Positions 27,135 through 36,031 are shown, numbered from the stretch's first letter. The stretch: DNA of 64,000 nucleotides from Fibrella aquatilis (GCF_017353255.1 NZ_JAFMYU010000025.1:1-64000), one strand, 5' to 3'. Notes: generated by a model not told the origin, from the sequence alone. Numbers and translations: made by a program.

Positions 27135-28382
27135 TCAACGAACCTGCCCGTTACCTGCTACTACCCATTTCTCTGTCACGAGTTTTTCCAGCGCAAACGG
27201 GCCGCGGGCGTGAAGCTTTTGAGTGGAAATACCAATTTCAGCTCCCAGCCCGAAGCAACCGCCATCCGTAAATCGGGTAGAGGCGTTGGCATAGACGGCG
27301 GCGGCATCCACTTCGCTCAGAAACTGCTCGATCAGCGCCGGATTTGTGGAGACAATAGCTTCAGAATGCCGGGATGAATAGGCCTGTACGTGCGACAGTG
27401 CCTCATCGAAGGTATTGACTACCCTGATGGCACATTTATAATCAAGAAACTCGCGGCCAAAATCGGCGGGTTTGGCGGGGTATAGGTTGGGATAGCCAGC
27501 CTGTTGCAGGATGTCGAAGGCCACTTCATCGGCAAAGACGTCGACGTTATACTGCCCAAAATCGGGCATTAGTTTGGGCAGAAAATGGGCGGCTACGGCG
27601 GCATCCACCAGCACACAATCGAGTGAGTTACAGACCGAAGGCCGCGATACCTTGGCGTTGATCACAATGCGGGCAGCCATGTTCAGATCGGCCGAGGTTT
27701 CTACATATGTGTGGCAAACACCCGCGCCGGTCTCAATGGTTGGAATGAGCGAATGAGTGCGCACGTATTGAATCAGCGACTCCGAGCCGCGGGGAATCAG
27801 GATGTCTACGTAGCGGGTGGCGGTGAGCAGTTCGTTCACCACGGCGCGGTCGGGTGGCAATAGCAACACCGCCTCCTGAGGTACGCCAAATTCGGCCAGT
27901 ACCTGCCCAATCAGGCCTACCAGTGCCCTGTTTGAGTGGTCAGCCTCTTTGCCACCCTTCAGCACGCACGCATTGCCCGACCGCAGACAGAGCGCCGCCA
28001 CGTCGATAGTTACGTTGGGCCGCGACTCGTAGATCACCCCCACTACACCCAGCGGCACGGCGAGTTTTTTCAGGGTCAGGCCCGGCTCAATCTCCCGCTG
28101 CAACAGCAATACCCCCGCCGGGTCGGGCAGCACGGCCACCTGCCGCAAACTCGCGGCCAGATCGGTCACGCGGGTGGGCGTTAGGCGCAACCGATCCTTT
28201 TTAGGGTCGGCTGCGGGCATCTGATCTAAGTCCAACTGATTGGCAGCCAGTACCGTTTCAACTTCAGCCAACAGCAAATCGGCCAGGCGATTCAGGAGAG
28301 CCGTTTTCTCGTCGCTGCTCAGTCGGCGAACGGCGGCGGCGGCTTGTTTGGTGGCTTGCAGGAGGGGCGTAATGGGCGTCAT
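27135..28382 (-). CDS. proA: Glutamate-5-semialdehyde dehydrogenase (gamma-glutamyl phosphate reductase)
   Basis: Second step of proline synthesis: reduces glutamyl-5-phosphate with NADPH. 415 aa; aldehyde-dehydrogenase fold with 'GVVGVIYESRPNVT', 'VLKGGKEADHSN' and the catalytic Cys251 in 'VCNSLDCVLV'. I use ATG 28382, 2 nt after the proB stop; a GTG at 28388 overlapping that stop is the alternative. The near-overlap indicates one proB-proA operon. Confidence 0.95.
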   Translation of the reverse strand: MTPITPLLQATKQAAAAVRRLSSDEKTALLNRLADLLLAEVETVLAANQLDLDQMPAADPKKDRLRLTPTRVTDLAASLRQVAVLPDPAGVLLLQREIEPGLTLKKLAVPLGVVGVIYESRPNVTIDVAALCLRSGNACVLKGGKEADHSNRALVGLIGQVLAEFGVPQEAVLLLPPDRAVVNELLTATRYVDILIPRGSESLIQYVRTHSLIPTIETGAGVCHTYVETSADLNMAARIVINAKVSRPSVCNSLDCVLVDAAVAAHFLPKLMPDFGQYNVDVFADEVAFDILQQAGYPNLYPAKPADFGREFLDYKCAIRVVNTFDEALSHVQAYSSRHSEAIVSTNPALIEQFLSEVDAAAVYANASTRFTDGGCFGLGAEIGISTQKLHARGPFALEKLVTEKWVVAGNGQVR

Positions 28383-28384
28383 GC

Positions 28385-29419
28385 TCACAAAAGTACGATA
28401 TCGTTGGCGTTGGCGACCTCCACGTTTTGGCGGCTGCTAAGTGCACTCAGGTCAAACGACGACAGTTTGGCCCGCGCTACGGCCACGGCCACATCGGCCT
28501 CATCGACAATCTCGAAGACCTCGCCTGCGGAAAATTCGCCCAGCACCTCGCTGACACCCACTGCCAGCAGGCTACTGCGTCGTTGCAGGGCCGCCGCCGC
28601 ACCTGCATCAACCCGCACGCGCCCTACCACCAGGCTGCCACTACCCAGCCACCGGCTCCGCGCCGACATCGTAATGGGCTGCGGTTCGATCTGCGTACCC
28701 AACTCACCGTCAAGGGCTTTACGGATACTGTCGGGTTCGGCCAGGCCAAAAATAACCACCCGGATACCCATGCGCGTGGCCAGTTTGGCAAAGGTCAGCT
28801 TCGAAGCCATCCCGCCCAGCCCCATCGATGATTTGTCGGTACGGACCACGGCAAAAACAGCTTCTGTCAGGCGGGGAACGTAGCGAATCAAGTTACCGTC
28901 GGGGTCCAGCAACCCACCCACCGACGTGCAGAGCATAAGCACCTCTGCCCCAAACCCCACGGCTAGCAGGGTGGCTAGTTCGTCGTTATCCGAAAACTTC
29001 AGTTCGCGGTTGCTGACCACGTCGTTTTCATTCACGATAGGGATGATACCGTTGGCCCACAGCTCTTCGTAAGTGTCCTTGAGTTGCAGAAACTGATCGC
29101 GGTTGGCGAAGTGGTGGCGTTCGCACAGGCTCTGCGCAATGGTGACGCCGTAGACCCCAAAAAACCGGCTATACACGTTGAGCAGCAACAAGTTACCCAC
29201 CGCCGCCGCCGCCTTCCGCTGACTAATCTCGCCCCGGTAATCGCGAATGGTACCCCGCCCCGCTCCCACCGCCCCCGACGACACCAGCACTACGTCATAC
29301 CGGTCGCGCAGGGCCGCCACCTGCCGGGCAATATCGACCAGCGCCGGTTCGTGGAGTTCACCCGTGGGTTTGGTAATAGACGCAGTACCGAATTTCAGAA
29401 CAAGAACAGGGCGGGGCAT
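28385..29419 (-). CDS. proB: Glutamate 5-kinase
   Basis: First step of proline synthesis: ATP-dependent phosphorylation of glutamate. 344 aa: amino-acid kinase domain ('VLVLKFGTASI', 'VVLVSSGAVGAGRG', 'PIVNENDVVS', 'MGLGGMASKL') followed by a C-terminal PUA domain (from about residue 260), which in this family often carries feedback control by proline. Start ATG 29419; the predicted leader consists of one arm of palindrome 7. Confidence 0.95.
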   Translation of the reverse strand: MPRPVLVLKFGTASITKPTGELHEPALVDIARQVAALRDRYDVVLVSSGAVGAGRGTIRDYRGEISQRKAAAAVGNLLLLNVYSRFFGVYGVTIAQSLCERHHFANRDQFLQLKDTYEELWANGIIPIVNENDVVSNRELKFSDNDELATLLAVGFGAEVLMLCTSVGGLLDPDGNLIRYVPRLTEAVFAVVRTDKSSMGLGGMASKLTFAKLATRMGIRVVIFGLAEPDSIRKALDGELGTQIEPQPITMSARSRWLGSGSLVVGRVRVDAGAAAALQRRSSLLAVGVSEVLGEFSAGEVFEIVDEADVAVAVARAKLSSFDLSALSSRQNVEVANANDIVLL

Positions 29420-29422
29420 TTG

Positions 29423-29514
29423 GTGAAAGAGTGAATGGTGAAAGAGCGTACTGCAAAGGTAAAGCTACCTTCCTAAGCAGCGCCAATTCGCTCTTTCACC
29501 ATTCGCTCTTTCAC
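29423..29514. repeat. Locus-specific palindrome 7 (26-bp arms, promoter in loop)
   Basis: Arms 29423-29448 and 29489-29514 match at 25 of 26 positions (words gtgaaagag/gaatg). The 40-nt loop carries the minus-strand -7 element for proB, so the left arm is the proB leader and the right arm lies upstream and abuts the aat stop codon (29514-29516). Same arrangement as palindrome 1. Confidence 0.88.
29454..29461 (-). promoter_or_regulatory. Promoter -7 element of proBA
   Basis: Reverse complement is TACCTTTG followed by CAG, identical over 11 bases to the MATE promoter. Predicted start near 29447 gives a 28-nt leader. Confidence 0.55.
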
Positions 29515-30143
29515 TAATCCCCCGCGTGGCTTCTAAACAAATGTTCGACGGCGGGTTCAGAGAAGCGGGCTTTTTGTTTGAGTGCCCGTTTGAGCTGGTC
29601 GGCGTAGTCGCGCTTGCTGATTTCGATGGCCCCGAAACGCTTCACGTTGTCGTTGATAAACTGGGTGTCGAGCAGGGAAAACTGTTGTTCGCGCAGAATC
29701 AGGATGAGGTGATGAAACGCCACTTTCGACGCATTGGGTACGTGGTGAAACATCGATTCCCCAAAAAAAGCGCCGCCAATAGCTACGCCATACAGCCCAC
29801 CCACCAGCCGGTCGTTTATATACGTCTCTACGCTGTGGGCCAGGCCCATTTGGTGGAGGTCAGTGTAGGCCTCAATAATTTCGGCGGAGATCCAGGTGCT
29901 GTCGTCAATAGACCGGGGGGTAGCGCAGTAACGCATCACCTGTTCAAAGTTGGCGTTGATCCGGATATCGAACTGCTGCTTGTTGAGCGTTGGCCGGAGC
30001 GACTTTGACGGTTTATATCCCCCAATTGGGATAACGGCGCGGGGGTCTGGCGAGTACCAGTAGAGCGTACCGTCGGCATCGGCCATCGGGAAGATGCCGT
30101 TGATGTAGCCATAGATAAGATCGTCGGCAGTCAGCTTATTCAT
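29514..30143 (-). CDS. aat: Leucyl/phenylalanyl-tRNA-protein transferase
   Basis: Adds Leu or Phe from aminoacyl-tRNA to N-terminal Arg/Lys of proteins, creating an N-degron for ClpS/ClpAP. 209 aa with the family motifs 'GIFPMADADG', 'YWYSPDPRAVIP', 'GLAHSVETY', 'LVGGLYGVAIGGAFFGESMF'. Start ATG 30143, where the conserved N-terminus begins; the upstream open frame to 30263 is not conserved. A -7 element TATATTTG lies 29 bp upstream. Confidence 0.93.
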   Translation of the reverse strand: MNKLTADDLIYGYINGIFPMADADGTLYWYSPDPRAVIPIGGYKPSKSLRPTLNKQQFDIRINANFEQVMRYCATPRSIDDSTWISAEIIEAYTDLHQMGLAHSVETYINDRLVGGLYGVAIGGAFFGESMFHHVPNASKVAFHHLILILREQQFSLLDTQFINDNVKRFGAIEISKRDYADQLKRALKQKARFSEPAVEHLFRSHAGD

Positions 30144-30171
30144 GATTATCCGAAAGGGATGCGTTGTATCA

Positions 30172-30179
30172 CAAATATA
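30172..30179 (-). promoter_or_regulatory. Promoter -7 element of aat
   Basis: Reverse complement TATATTTG matches TAnnTTTG; predicted leader about 22 nt to the ATG at 30143. Confidence 0.45.
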
Positions 30180-30609
30180 TAGAAAACAAGGGCCTGAGGC
30201 GCAAGTGCCTGTTAACGAATTGATAAGCCTGTGAGCCACGTTGATGTATGGGTGAGCGGCCACGGCTGTTTGCCACTTATTCTACCTGACAAACAGGCTT
30301 TTCCGTTGGCCACAGCCTCAACGTTGCTGAACGATTACAATTATAATCTGTTTATTCATTGCACAGACCGGGCAATTTGTCGAATATTGCCCGCGTTAAT
30401 TTCAGCATATGAACCAGTTCGTCTACATACAGGCAATGTGCCACACGACGCCCTTCCGGTTCAGGTCCGTGAGGACCCTATAACGCTGTCCTGCCCTCGT
30501 AGCAGGCCCTTCTCGACACCCCCTTTCTTTCTAGCTCATCTTTTTTTTCACCGGATAAAAAACGTCTCCGTTTGAGGCCGCCGCCGACCCGTTGTCGGGC
30601 GTTCAATAA
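30180..30609 (+). other. Long leader region before the GNAT gene
   Basis: About 430 bp without a convincing gene. It holds a partial palindrome GATTA-N-AATT-N-TAATC (30333-30348), an inverted repeat cgggcaat/attgcccg (30369-30376 and 30386-30393), and two small hairpins, ggtcc/ggacc (30464-30477) and cctgc/gcagg (30490-30506), followed by a T run near 30540. This could be an arginine-responsive operator and attenuator-like leader, which is inference. An open frame of 114 codons (30231-30575) looks spurious. Confidence 0.4.
30333..30348. promoter_or_regulatory. Possible operator (ARG-box-like AT-rich palindrome)
   Basis: Sixteen-bp AT-rich palindrome with perfect 5-bp outer arms and a self-complementary AATT centre, upstream of a gene predicted to act in arginine synthesis. 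It resembles ArgR operators only in being an AT-rich short palindrome. Confidence 0.25.
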
Positions 30610-31320
30610 ATGACGATGATCACGCACGAAATAGTTAACGACGAGTACATTGTTCAGGTGGCCGGCCAGGATCACATTGGCCTGGCCGATACGATCTGCC
30701 AGCAAATGGCCGAAAGCGCCAAAGCCCGCGGCACCGGCATTGCCAAGCGATCGCCGCTGTACCTGATCGAAAAAATGCTGGAAGGCAAAGCCATCATTGC
30801 CCAGACCTTGTCAGGCAAATGGGTTGGTTTTTGCTACATCGAAACCTGGAGCCACGGTAGGTTTGTGGCCAACTCCGGGCTGATCGTTCACCCTGATTAT
30901 CGCCAGAGTGGTATTGCCACGCGCATCAAGGCCAAGGCCTTCGAATTGTCACGCACAAAATACCCCGACGCCAAAATCATTGGCCTCACTACTAGCCTCG
31001 CCGTGATGAAAATTAACAGCGACCTGGGGTATCAGCCCGTGACCCTCAATCAGTTACCCGGCGACGAGGCTTTTTGGAAGGGTTGCCAGACGTGCGTGAA
31101 CTACGATATCCTGACCCGCACCGAGCGCAAACACTGCCTCTGCACGGGTATGCTCTACGACCCCGACGAGCAGAAAAAGCCGGAGAAACAGCCGCACTGG
31201 AATTTCCTTAAAGAATCGAAATTGTACGAACGCTGGCAGCGTCTTAAAGAGCGCGTCCTGCTCCGCTTTACCGACCGCCCCATTCCTAAAAAGCGCAACC
31301 GCGAACTGGAAACGGCTTAG
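30610..31320 (+). CDS. GNAT family N-acyltransferase, arginine-cluster type
   Basis: 236 aa. Residues about 60-150 carry the GNAT acyl-CoA-binding fold (SGLIVHPDYRQSGIATRIK is the motif A loop). The C-terminal third has clustered cysteines ('GCQTCVNYDIL', 'KHCLCTGM') that may bind metal. In many Bacteroidota a GNAT gene of this type heads the argG-argC cluster, and these genomes often lack classical ArgA, so I infer an N-acylglutamate synthase role (acetyl or succinyl); this is not shown by the sequence. ATG 30610 or ATG 30616 are both possible starts. A UUCG-loop terminator follows. Confidence 0.75.
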   Translation: MTMITHEIVNDEYIVQVAGQDHIGLADTICQQMAESAKARGTGIAKRSPLYLIEKMLEGKAIIAQTLSGKWVGFCYIETWSHGRFVANSGLIVHPDYRQSGIATRIKAKAFELSRTKYPDAKIIGLTTSLAVMKINSDLGYQPVTLNQLPGDEAFWKGCQTCVNYDILTRTERKHCLCTGMLYDPDEQKKPEKQPHWNFLKESKLYERWQRLKERVLLRFTDRPIPKKRNRELETA

Positions 31321-31347
31321 GGAGCGTGGGGCTACACTAATTTGACA

Positions 31348-31373
31348 GCAAAAGGCCTTCGGGCCTTTTTTGC
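31348..31373. terminator. Bidirectional terminator, UUCG tetraloop
   Basis: Stem aaaaggcc / ggcctttt around ttcg (31350-31371) with T runs in both directions, placed exactly between the convergent GNAT and DUF389 genes. Confidence 0.85.
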
Positions 31374-31374
31374 G

Positions 31375-32301
31375 TTAGACAATAGGCTTCCGGTTGTGTA
31401 CCAACACCTGTTTCAGCCCAAAAACCAGGTAGCACCCTACCACGATGAACAGGGCATCCAGGCCAAATCGTTCGAGGCCCTGCACGGCGTAGTGCCATTG
31501 GCCCGCTACCAAACTGACCCCAACCATGGCTGCCGCATGAATGAAAGCCATCGCCATAAGTGCGCCCGCAATGAAACTGTCGCGGTAGGAAGCCACGATG
31601 ATGCCGCCCGCAATAGCACCACCAATCGACATCAGGTATTGCTTCATGTCGGGGTCAGACAAGCTCTTTACTTCTGGGTTGTTGATGAAATCAGCTACCG
31701 TGGTAGCACCCGTCAGGCGCATAAGCCAAAACGATAGCCCCGCACACAGAATGAGTACGCCGTATCCAATAAGCGTATTCCGCAAGCCCATTAAGATTAG
31801 CTGTTTCCGACGATTGAGCACCCCCAGGGCCACTTTGGCCAGCGGGTCGAAACCGGGGGCAAGCACCGCCGCCGCCACAATACTTACGGCCTGCGGGGCG
31901 GGGTCAGACACCAGCCCTACCGCCGCCACTACGCCACCAATGCCCATCAGCGCCACATAGTTTGGGGTTAAGCGCCCGTTGTGCCGCAGGCCTGTCTCGA
32001 TTTCTTCCCAAACGGCCTCGTCATAATCTTTTTCAATCAGCGCGTGATTTTCCAGGTCAATCAGGCTGGCAAGTTCAGCGGTGGCAACGGAGAAAGACTG
32101 CTGCTGACACACGTCGGCTACGCAGCGCAGCACCTCGTCGGCACCTCGGTTGAGCACTTGTATCGTGAGCACGTCGCCGGGGGGTTTAATAGACGAACCC
32201 CGTTCTATACTTAAGCCAACCACGTAGGCAAGTGGGCGCAGTTGGTCAAGCAGGCGATCGGTATGGCTACTGGGCAGCGAAACGCTGAACGTGCGGTGCA
32301 T
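31375..32301 (-). CDS. DUF389 domain-containing membrane protein
   Basis: Inner-membrane protein of unknown function, 308 aa. Residues 1-85 are a soluble ferredoxin-like domain; from about residue 118 on there are six hydrophobic helices with the family's 'MGIGGVVAAVGLVSDPAPQAV', here given as MGIGGVVAAVGLVSD, and 'LAPGFDPLAKVALGV'. The gene is on the opposite strand, between the GNAT gene and argG, splitting the arginine cluster. Divergent from argG. Confidence 0.85.
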   Translation of the reverse strand: MHRTFSVSLPSSHTDRLLDQLRPLAYVVGLSIERGSSIKPPGDVLTIQVLNRGADEVLRCVADVCQQQSFSVATAELASLIDLENHALIEKDYDEAVWEEIETGLRHNGRLTPNYVALMGIGGVVAAVGLVSDPAPQAVSIVAAAVLAPGFDPLAKVALGVLNRRKQLILMGLRNTLIGYGVLILCAGLSFWLMRLTGATTVADFINNPEVKSLSDPDMKQYLMSIGGAIAGGIIVASYRDSFIAGALMAMAFIHAAAMVGVSLVAGQWHYAVQGLERFGLDALFIVVGCYLVFGLKQVLVHNRKPIV

Positions 32302-32386
32302 GATGGTGTCAGATCATTTTGGTAAGTCAACCCGACCGACGGGGCAATTGTTGGTCGTTGGGGGCTGATTATCCGCCTAAGCGCCC

Positions 32387-32422
32387 GATATTTGCCCATT
32401 CATTCAGACCAACAGGTTGGTC
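32387..32422 (+). promoter_or_regulatory. Putative argG promoter and adjoining operator palindrome
   Basis: GATATTTG (32387-32394) is a 7-of-8 match to TAnnTTTG, and just downstream a palindrome gaccaa-cagg-ttggtc (32407-32422) lies at the predicted transcription start. Arrangement suggests a repressor site; the regulator is not known. Confidence 0.3.
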
Positions 32423-32483
32423 GAAAACATCCGCTGTCATTGGCAGAAAAGCGCATTGGGGAGTAAGATTAATTGTTTTGTAG

Positions 32484-33713
32484 ATGGCTGATAAGCAAAA
32501 AGTTGTACTGGCATTTAGTGGGGGTCTCGATACCTCGTTTTGTGTAAAATATCTCACCGAAGATCGGGCCGCGGGCGGTCGGGGTATGGATGTATACTCG
32601 GTGCTGGTGGACACGGGCGGCTTTTCGGCCGACGACCTTGCCGCCATCGAAGCACGGGCCTACTCGCTGGGCGTGGTGTCGCACGCGGTAGTGACCAAAA
32701 CCGACGACTATTACCAGGATTGCCTCAAGTTTTTGGTGTTTGGTAACGTCCTGAAAAATAACACCTACCCCCTTTGTGTATCGGCCGAGCGGATTTTTCA
32801 GGCCATTGCCGCCGCCGAATATGCCCGGCAGATTGGGGCGTCGGCCATTGCGCACGGGAGCACCGGCGCGGGCAACGATCAGGTGCGGTTCGACATGGCC
32901 TTCCGGATTATCATGCCCGAAGCCGAGATCATCACCCCCATCCGTGACTTGCGCCTCTCGCGCGATGCCGAAATTGAGTACCTCAAAAGCAAAGGCGTGG
33001 ATCAGGAGTGGCACAAAGCGGCCTATTCTATCAACAAAGGCCTGTGGGGCACGTCGGTAGGAGGCAAAGAAACGCTTACCTCCAACCAATACCTGCCTGA
33101 ATCGGCCTGGCCAACGCCGGTGACCAAGTCGGGCGAGGAGACGATCACGCTGACCTTCACCCACGGTGAGCTGAAAGGCATCAGGAGCGAGGCCTATGGC
33201 GACGAAAAATTCCCGAATCCGGTGGGAGCTATCCAACGCCTGACCGAGCTGGCGGGTCCGTATGGCATTGGGCGCGATATCCACGTGGGCGACACCATCA
33301 TTGGCATCAAAGGCCGGGTGGGCTTCGAGGCACCCGCTCCGCTGATTATCATAAAAGCCCACCACACCCTGGAAAAGCACGTATTGACCAAAAGCCAACT
33401 GGCTTGGAAAGAGCAGTTGGCCAATTTCTACGGCACCACCCTGCACGAAGGGCAGTTTATGGACCCCATAATGCGCAACATCGAAACGTTCCTGGCCGAC
33501 ACCCAGGGCCACGTAACGGGCAAAGTACACGTGCAGTTGGCGCCGTATCGGTTTATGGTCTTGGGCATCGAATCACCCTATGATCTGATGTCGGCGAAGT
33601 TTGGGTCGTATGGCGAAATGAACAACGCCTGGACCGGCGACGACGTGCGCGGCTTCTCGAAGGTAGCCTCTAACCAGGTGATGATCTACGAACGAGTAAA
33701 AGCAGATAATTAA
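32484..33713 (+). CDS. argG: Argininosuccinate synthase
   Basis: Condenses citrulline and aspartate with ATP in arginine synthesis. 409 aa; N-type PP-loop 'AFSGGLDTS' at residues 9-17, 'AHGSTGAGNDQVRFD' citrulline/aspartate-binding region, and 'YSINKGLWG'. Followed by a glycosyltransferase and argC on the same strand. Confidence 0.96.
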   Translation: MADKQKVVLAFSGGLDTSFCVKYLTEDRAAGGRGMDVYSVLVDTGGFSADDLAAIEARAYSLGVVSHAVVTKTDDYYQDCLKFLVFGNVLKNNTYPLCVSAERIFQAIAAAEYARQIGASAIAHGSTGAGNDQVRFDMAFRIIMPEAEIITPIRDLRLSRDAEIEYLKSKGVDQEWHKAAYSINKGLWGTSVGGKETLTSNQYLPESAWPTPVTKSGEETITLTFTHGELKGIRSEAYGDEKFPNPVGAIQRLTELAGPYGIGRDIHVGDTIIGIKGRVGFEAPAPLIIIKAHHTLEKHVLTKSQLAWKEQLANFYGTTLHEGQFMDPIMRNIETFLADTQGHVTGKVHVQLAPYRFMVLGIESPYDLMSAKFGSYGEMNNAWTGDDVRGFSKVASNQVMIYERVKADN

Positions 33714-33731
33714 CAAGATCGCCGGATGTCG

Positions 33732-33776
33732 GATACTGGATGTCGGAAAGCAGTCCAACGTCCAACATCCAGTATC
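33732..33776. repeat. Locus-specific palindrome 8 (12-bp arms)
   Basis: Arms gatactggatgt (33732-33743) and acatccagtatc (33765-33776) are perfect, with weaker complementarity outside. Vocabulary (ggatg, tggac, ccaacgtcc) is shared with palindrome 12. The ATG at 33740 lies inside the left arm. Confidence 0.8.
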
Positions 33777-33793
33777 TACCATCTACCCAAGTT

Positions 33794-35053
33794 TTGAACG
33801 TCATTCTTGATGCCAGTTTGCTGGGCTTAGGCCAGTACCACCCGCAGGCGCGAACGGGCGTTAACCGCGTAGCCGAGCACCTGGTGCGGGGCCTGGCCGA
33901 CTCGCCCGACGTGACGCTGTCGTTAGCGGCTCCATCGCACTTGAGCGAAACCCTGAGCTGGGCACACGACGTAATGCCCGACTACAGACTGCCGTTTGCC
34001 AACAATCCGCTGGAAATGAAAGTGGCCGATGTGGAGAAAAAACTGCTTCAGGGACTCGACAAGAGCAGTATAGGGTCGAAAATACTGCGCTGGTTTTTCT
34101 ACAAAGGCCGCTGGATGCTCCGGCTCGACACCTCAAAGATTGTACTCGACAGGTACCCGGCGCGGACCATCTACCATTCGCCATTTTTTGCCATTCCCAC
34201 CAACATCGGGGCCGACCGGCGCATTGAAAAGGTGCTGACCGTGCACGACCTGATTCCCATTCACCACCCCGAATGGTTTTTGTCGGGCGAACAGGCGGTG
34301 CGGCAGGCCATCAGCACCCTCTCTGCTGATGCCCACGTGGTGACGGTGTCGGAGGCGACCAAAAACGAGTTTTGCGAATATACCGGTGTTGACCCCGGCC
34401 GGGTGGTGCCTATTTGCCTGGCAGCCTCGCGGCAGTTGTTTTACCCCGTCACCGACCCCCGCCGGCTTCAGGAAACTCAGGAACGCTATGGCCTGCACGG
34501 CGAACCCTACCTGCTGAGCATTGCCACCCTGGAACCCCGCAAAAACATACGCCACCTAATCCGTTGCTTCGGGCGGCTGGTAGCCGAAAACGCGCTACCA
34601 GCCGAACTGAAGCTGGTACTTGTGGGCTTAAAAGGCTGGAAAACAGCTGATTGGCTTAGCGACTTAAAGACAGATCAACAAGTGATGGCGCGCATTATTT
34701 TCACCGGCTATATGCCCGACGAAGCTCTCGCCCCGTTGTATTCTGCCGCCACCGCGTTTGTTTTTCCGTCGCTCTACGAGGGCTTTGGCCTACCCCCGCT
34801 CGAAGCCATGCAGTGTGGCGTGCCCGTCATCACGTCCAACGTGTCGTCGCTGCCCGAGGTGGTGGGCGATGCCGCCCTGCTTGTTGACCCCACTGATGCC
34901 GACGCGCTGTGTCAGGCCATTCTCAGGGTGGTTAAGTCAACCACGTTGCAGAAGCAGTTGAGCGACGATTCGTTGCGGCGGGCGAAGCTGTTTTCGTGGG
35001 AAAAGTACACCCGCCAACACATTGATTTATACCGAAAACTGACCAGTCCATGA
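33794..35053 (+). CDS. Glycosyltransferase family 4-like (GT-B) protein
   Basis: Retaining GT-B glycosyltransferase, 419 aa from the TTG at 33794 ('[21 protein letters not shown]' region, first residues [13 protein letters not shown]). Conserved features: '[13 protein letters not shown]', 'VSEATKNEF', '[15 protein letters not shown]' and the nucleotide-sugar site '[19 protein letters not shown]'. An ATG at 33740 would add 18 residues, but these are encoded by palindrome 8, the ATG would be base-paired, and the family N-terminus begins at NVILD. The stop overlaps the argC start (ATGA), so it is translationally coupled to argC. A sugar-transfer gene inside an arginine operon is unexpected; acceptor unknown. 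Confidence 0.8.
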   Translation: MNVILDASLLGLGQYHPQARTGVNRVAEHLVRGLADSPDVTLSLAAPSHLSETLSWAHDVMPDYRLPFANNPLEMKVADVEKKLLQGLDKSSIGSKILRWFFYKGRWMLRLDTSKIVLDRYPARTIYHSPFFAIPTNIGADRRIEKVLTVHDLIPIHHPEWFLSGEQAVRQAISTLSADAHVVTVSEATKNEFCEYTGVDPGRVVPICLAASRQLFYPVTDPRRLQETQERYGLHGEPYLLSIATLEPRKNIRHLIRCFGRLVAENALPAELKLVLVGLKGWKTADWLSDLKTDQQVMARIIFTGYMPDEALAPLYSAATAFVFPSLYEGFGLPPLEAMQCGVPVITSNVSSLPEVVGDAALLVDPTDADALCQAILRVVKSTTLQKQLSDDSLRRAKLFSWEKYTRQHIDLYRKLTSP

Positions 35054-36024
35054 CCATTCACGCAGGTATTATTGGCGGCGCGGGCTATACCGGCGGCGAA
35101 CTGCTCCGCATTTTACTCAACCACCCGTTTGTGTCTATCGCCTTCATCCACAGCCAAAGTCAGGCCGGTAAACCCGTCTGGGCTACCCACACCGACCTGC
35201 TGGGCGACACCGACCTGACGTTTGCGGGCGGGGCCGTACAACCCCTGCTGGACGGTGAGTTGGATGTGCTGTTTTTGTGTTCCGGCCACGGGCAGTCGGC
35301 GGCGTTTCTGGCCGAAAACGAGGTGCCCGATGGCGTTACGATTATTGATCTCAGCACCGATTTCCGCGACGAGAGCAACGACTTCGTCTATGGCCTGCCC
35401 GAACTACAGCGCGAACGCATTCAGCAGGCCGAGCGTATTGCCAACCCAGGCTGCTTTGCCACCGCCATTCAGCTGGCCCTGCTACCCCTGGCCGATGCCG
35501 GGCGGCTGGTTGATGCCGTGCACGTGAGCGCTGTAACGGGCAGCACGGGTGCCGGGCAGGCATTGGTGCCCACCACAGGCTTCACCTGGCGCAACAACAA
35601 CCTGTCTATCTACAAGGCCTTTACGCATCAGCACCTGGCCGAAATTCGCCAGAGCCTAAGCAGTCTGCAACCCTTCGGCGAGGCCATCAATTTTGTGCCT
35701 TACCGGGGCGATTTCACGCGGGGCATTATGGCCAACGTATACACCCCGTTCTCCGGCACGTTCGACGAAGCTAAGCAGCTTTATCGGGACTATTACGCTA
35801 CCCACCCGTTCACGCACGTGAGCGGTGCGCCGGTTGATCTGAAGCAGGTGGTGAACACCAACAAGTGCCTGCTGAGCCTGGAACACCATGACGGCCAGCT
35901 GCTCATCAGCAGCGTTATCGATAACCTCACCAAAGGCGCGTCGGGGCAGGCGGTGCAGAATATGAACCTCGTCTTCGGCCTCCCTGAAGATGCTGGATTG
36001 CGTCTGAAAGCAGTAGCGTTTTGA
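35050..36024 (+). CDS. argC: N-acetyl-gamma-glutamyl-phosphate reductase
   Basis: Third step of arginine synthesis: NADPH-dependent reduction of the acylglutamyl phosphate. 324 aa with Rossmann motif 'GGAGYTGGELLR' (residues 9-20) and catalytic Cys135 in 'NPGCFAT'. Starts inside the stop of the glycosyltransferase gene. The later genes argD, argB and argF are not in this window. Confidence 0.95.
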   Translation: MTIHAGIIGGAGYTGGELLRILLNHPFVSIAFIHSQSQAGKPVWATHTDLLGDTDLTFAGGAVQPLLDGELDVLFLCSGHGQSAAFLAENEVPDGVTIIDLSTDFRDESNDFVYGLPELQRERIQQAERIANPGCFATAIQLALLPLADAGRLVDAVHVSAVTGSTGAGQALVPTTGFTWRNNNLSIYKAFTHQHLAEIRQSLSSLQPFGEAINFVPYRGDFTRGIMANVYTPFSGTFDEAKQLYRDYYATHPFTHVSGAPVDLKQVVNTNKCLLSLEHHDGQLLISSVIDNLTKGASGQAVQNMNLVFGLPEDAGLRLKAVAF

Positions 36025-36031
36025 GAGGTGA

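Noticed and set aside
30460-30480. Possible tRNA T-arm (ggttcaggtcc)
   Set aside because: No acceptor stem or anticodon arm at the required distances; it is a small hairpin in the leader.
30231-30575. 114-codon open frame before the GNAT gene
   Set aside because: No family match, atypical residue mix, overlaps hairpins; treated as leader sequence.
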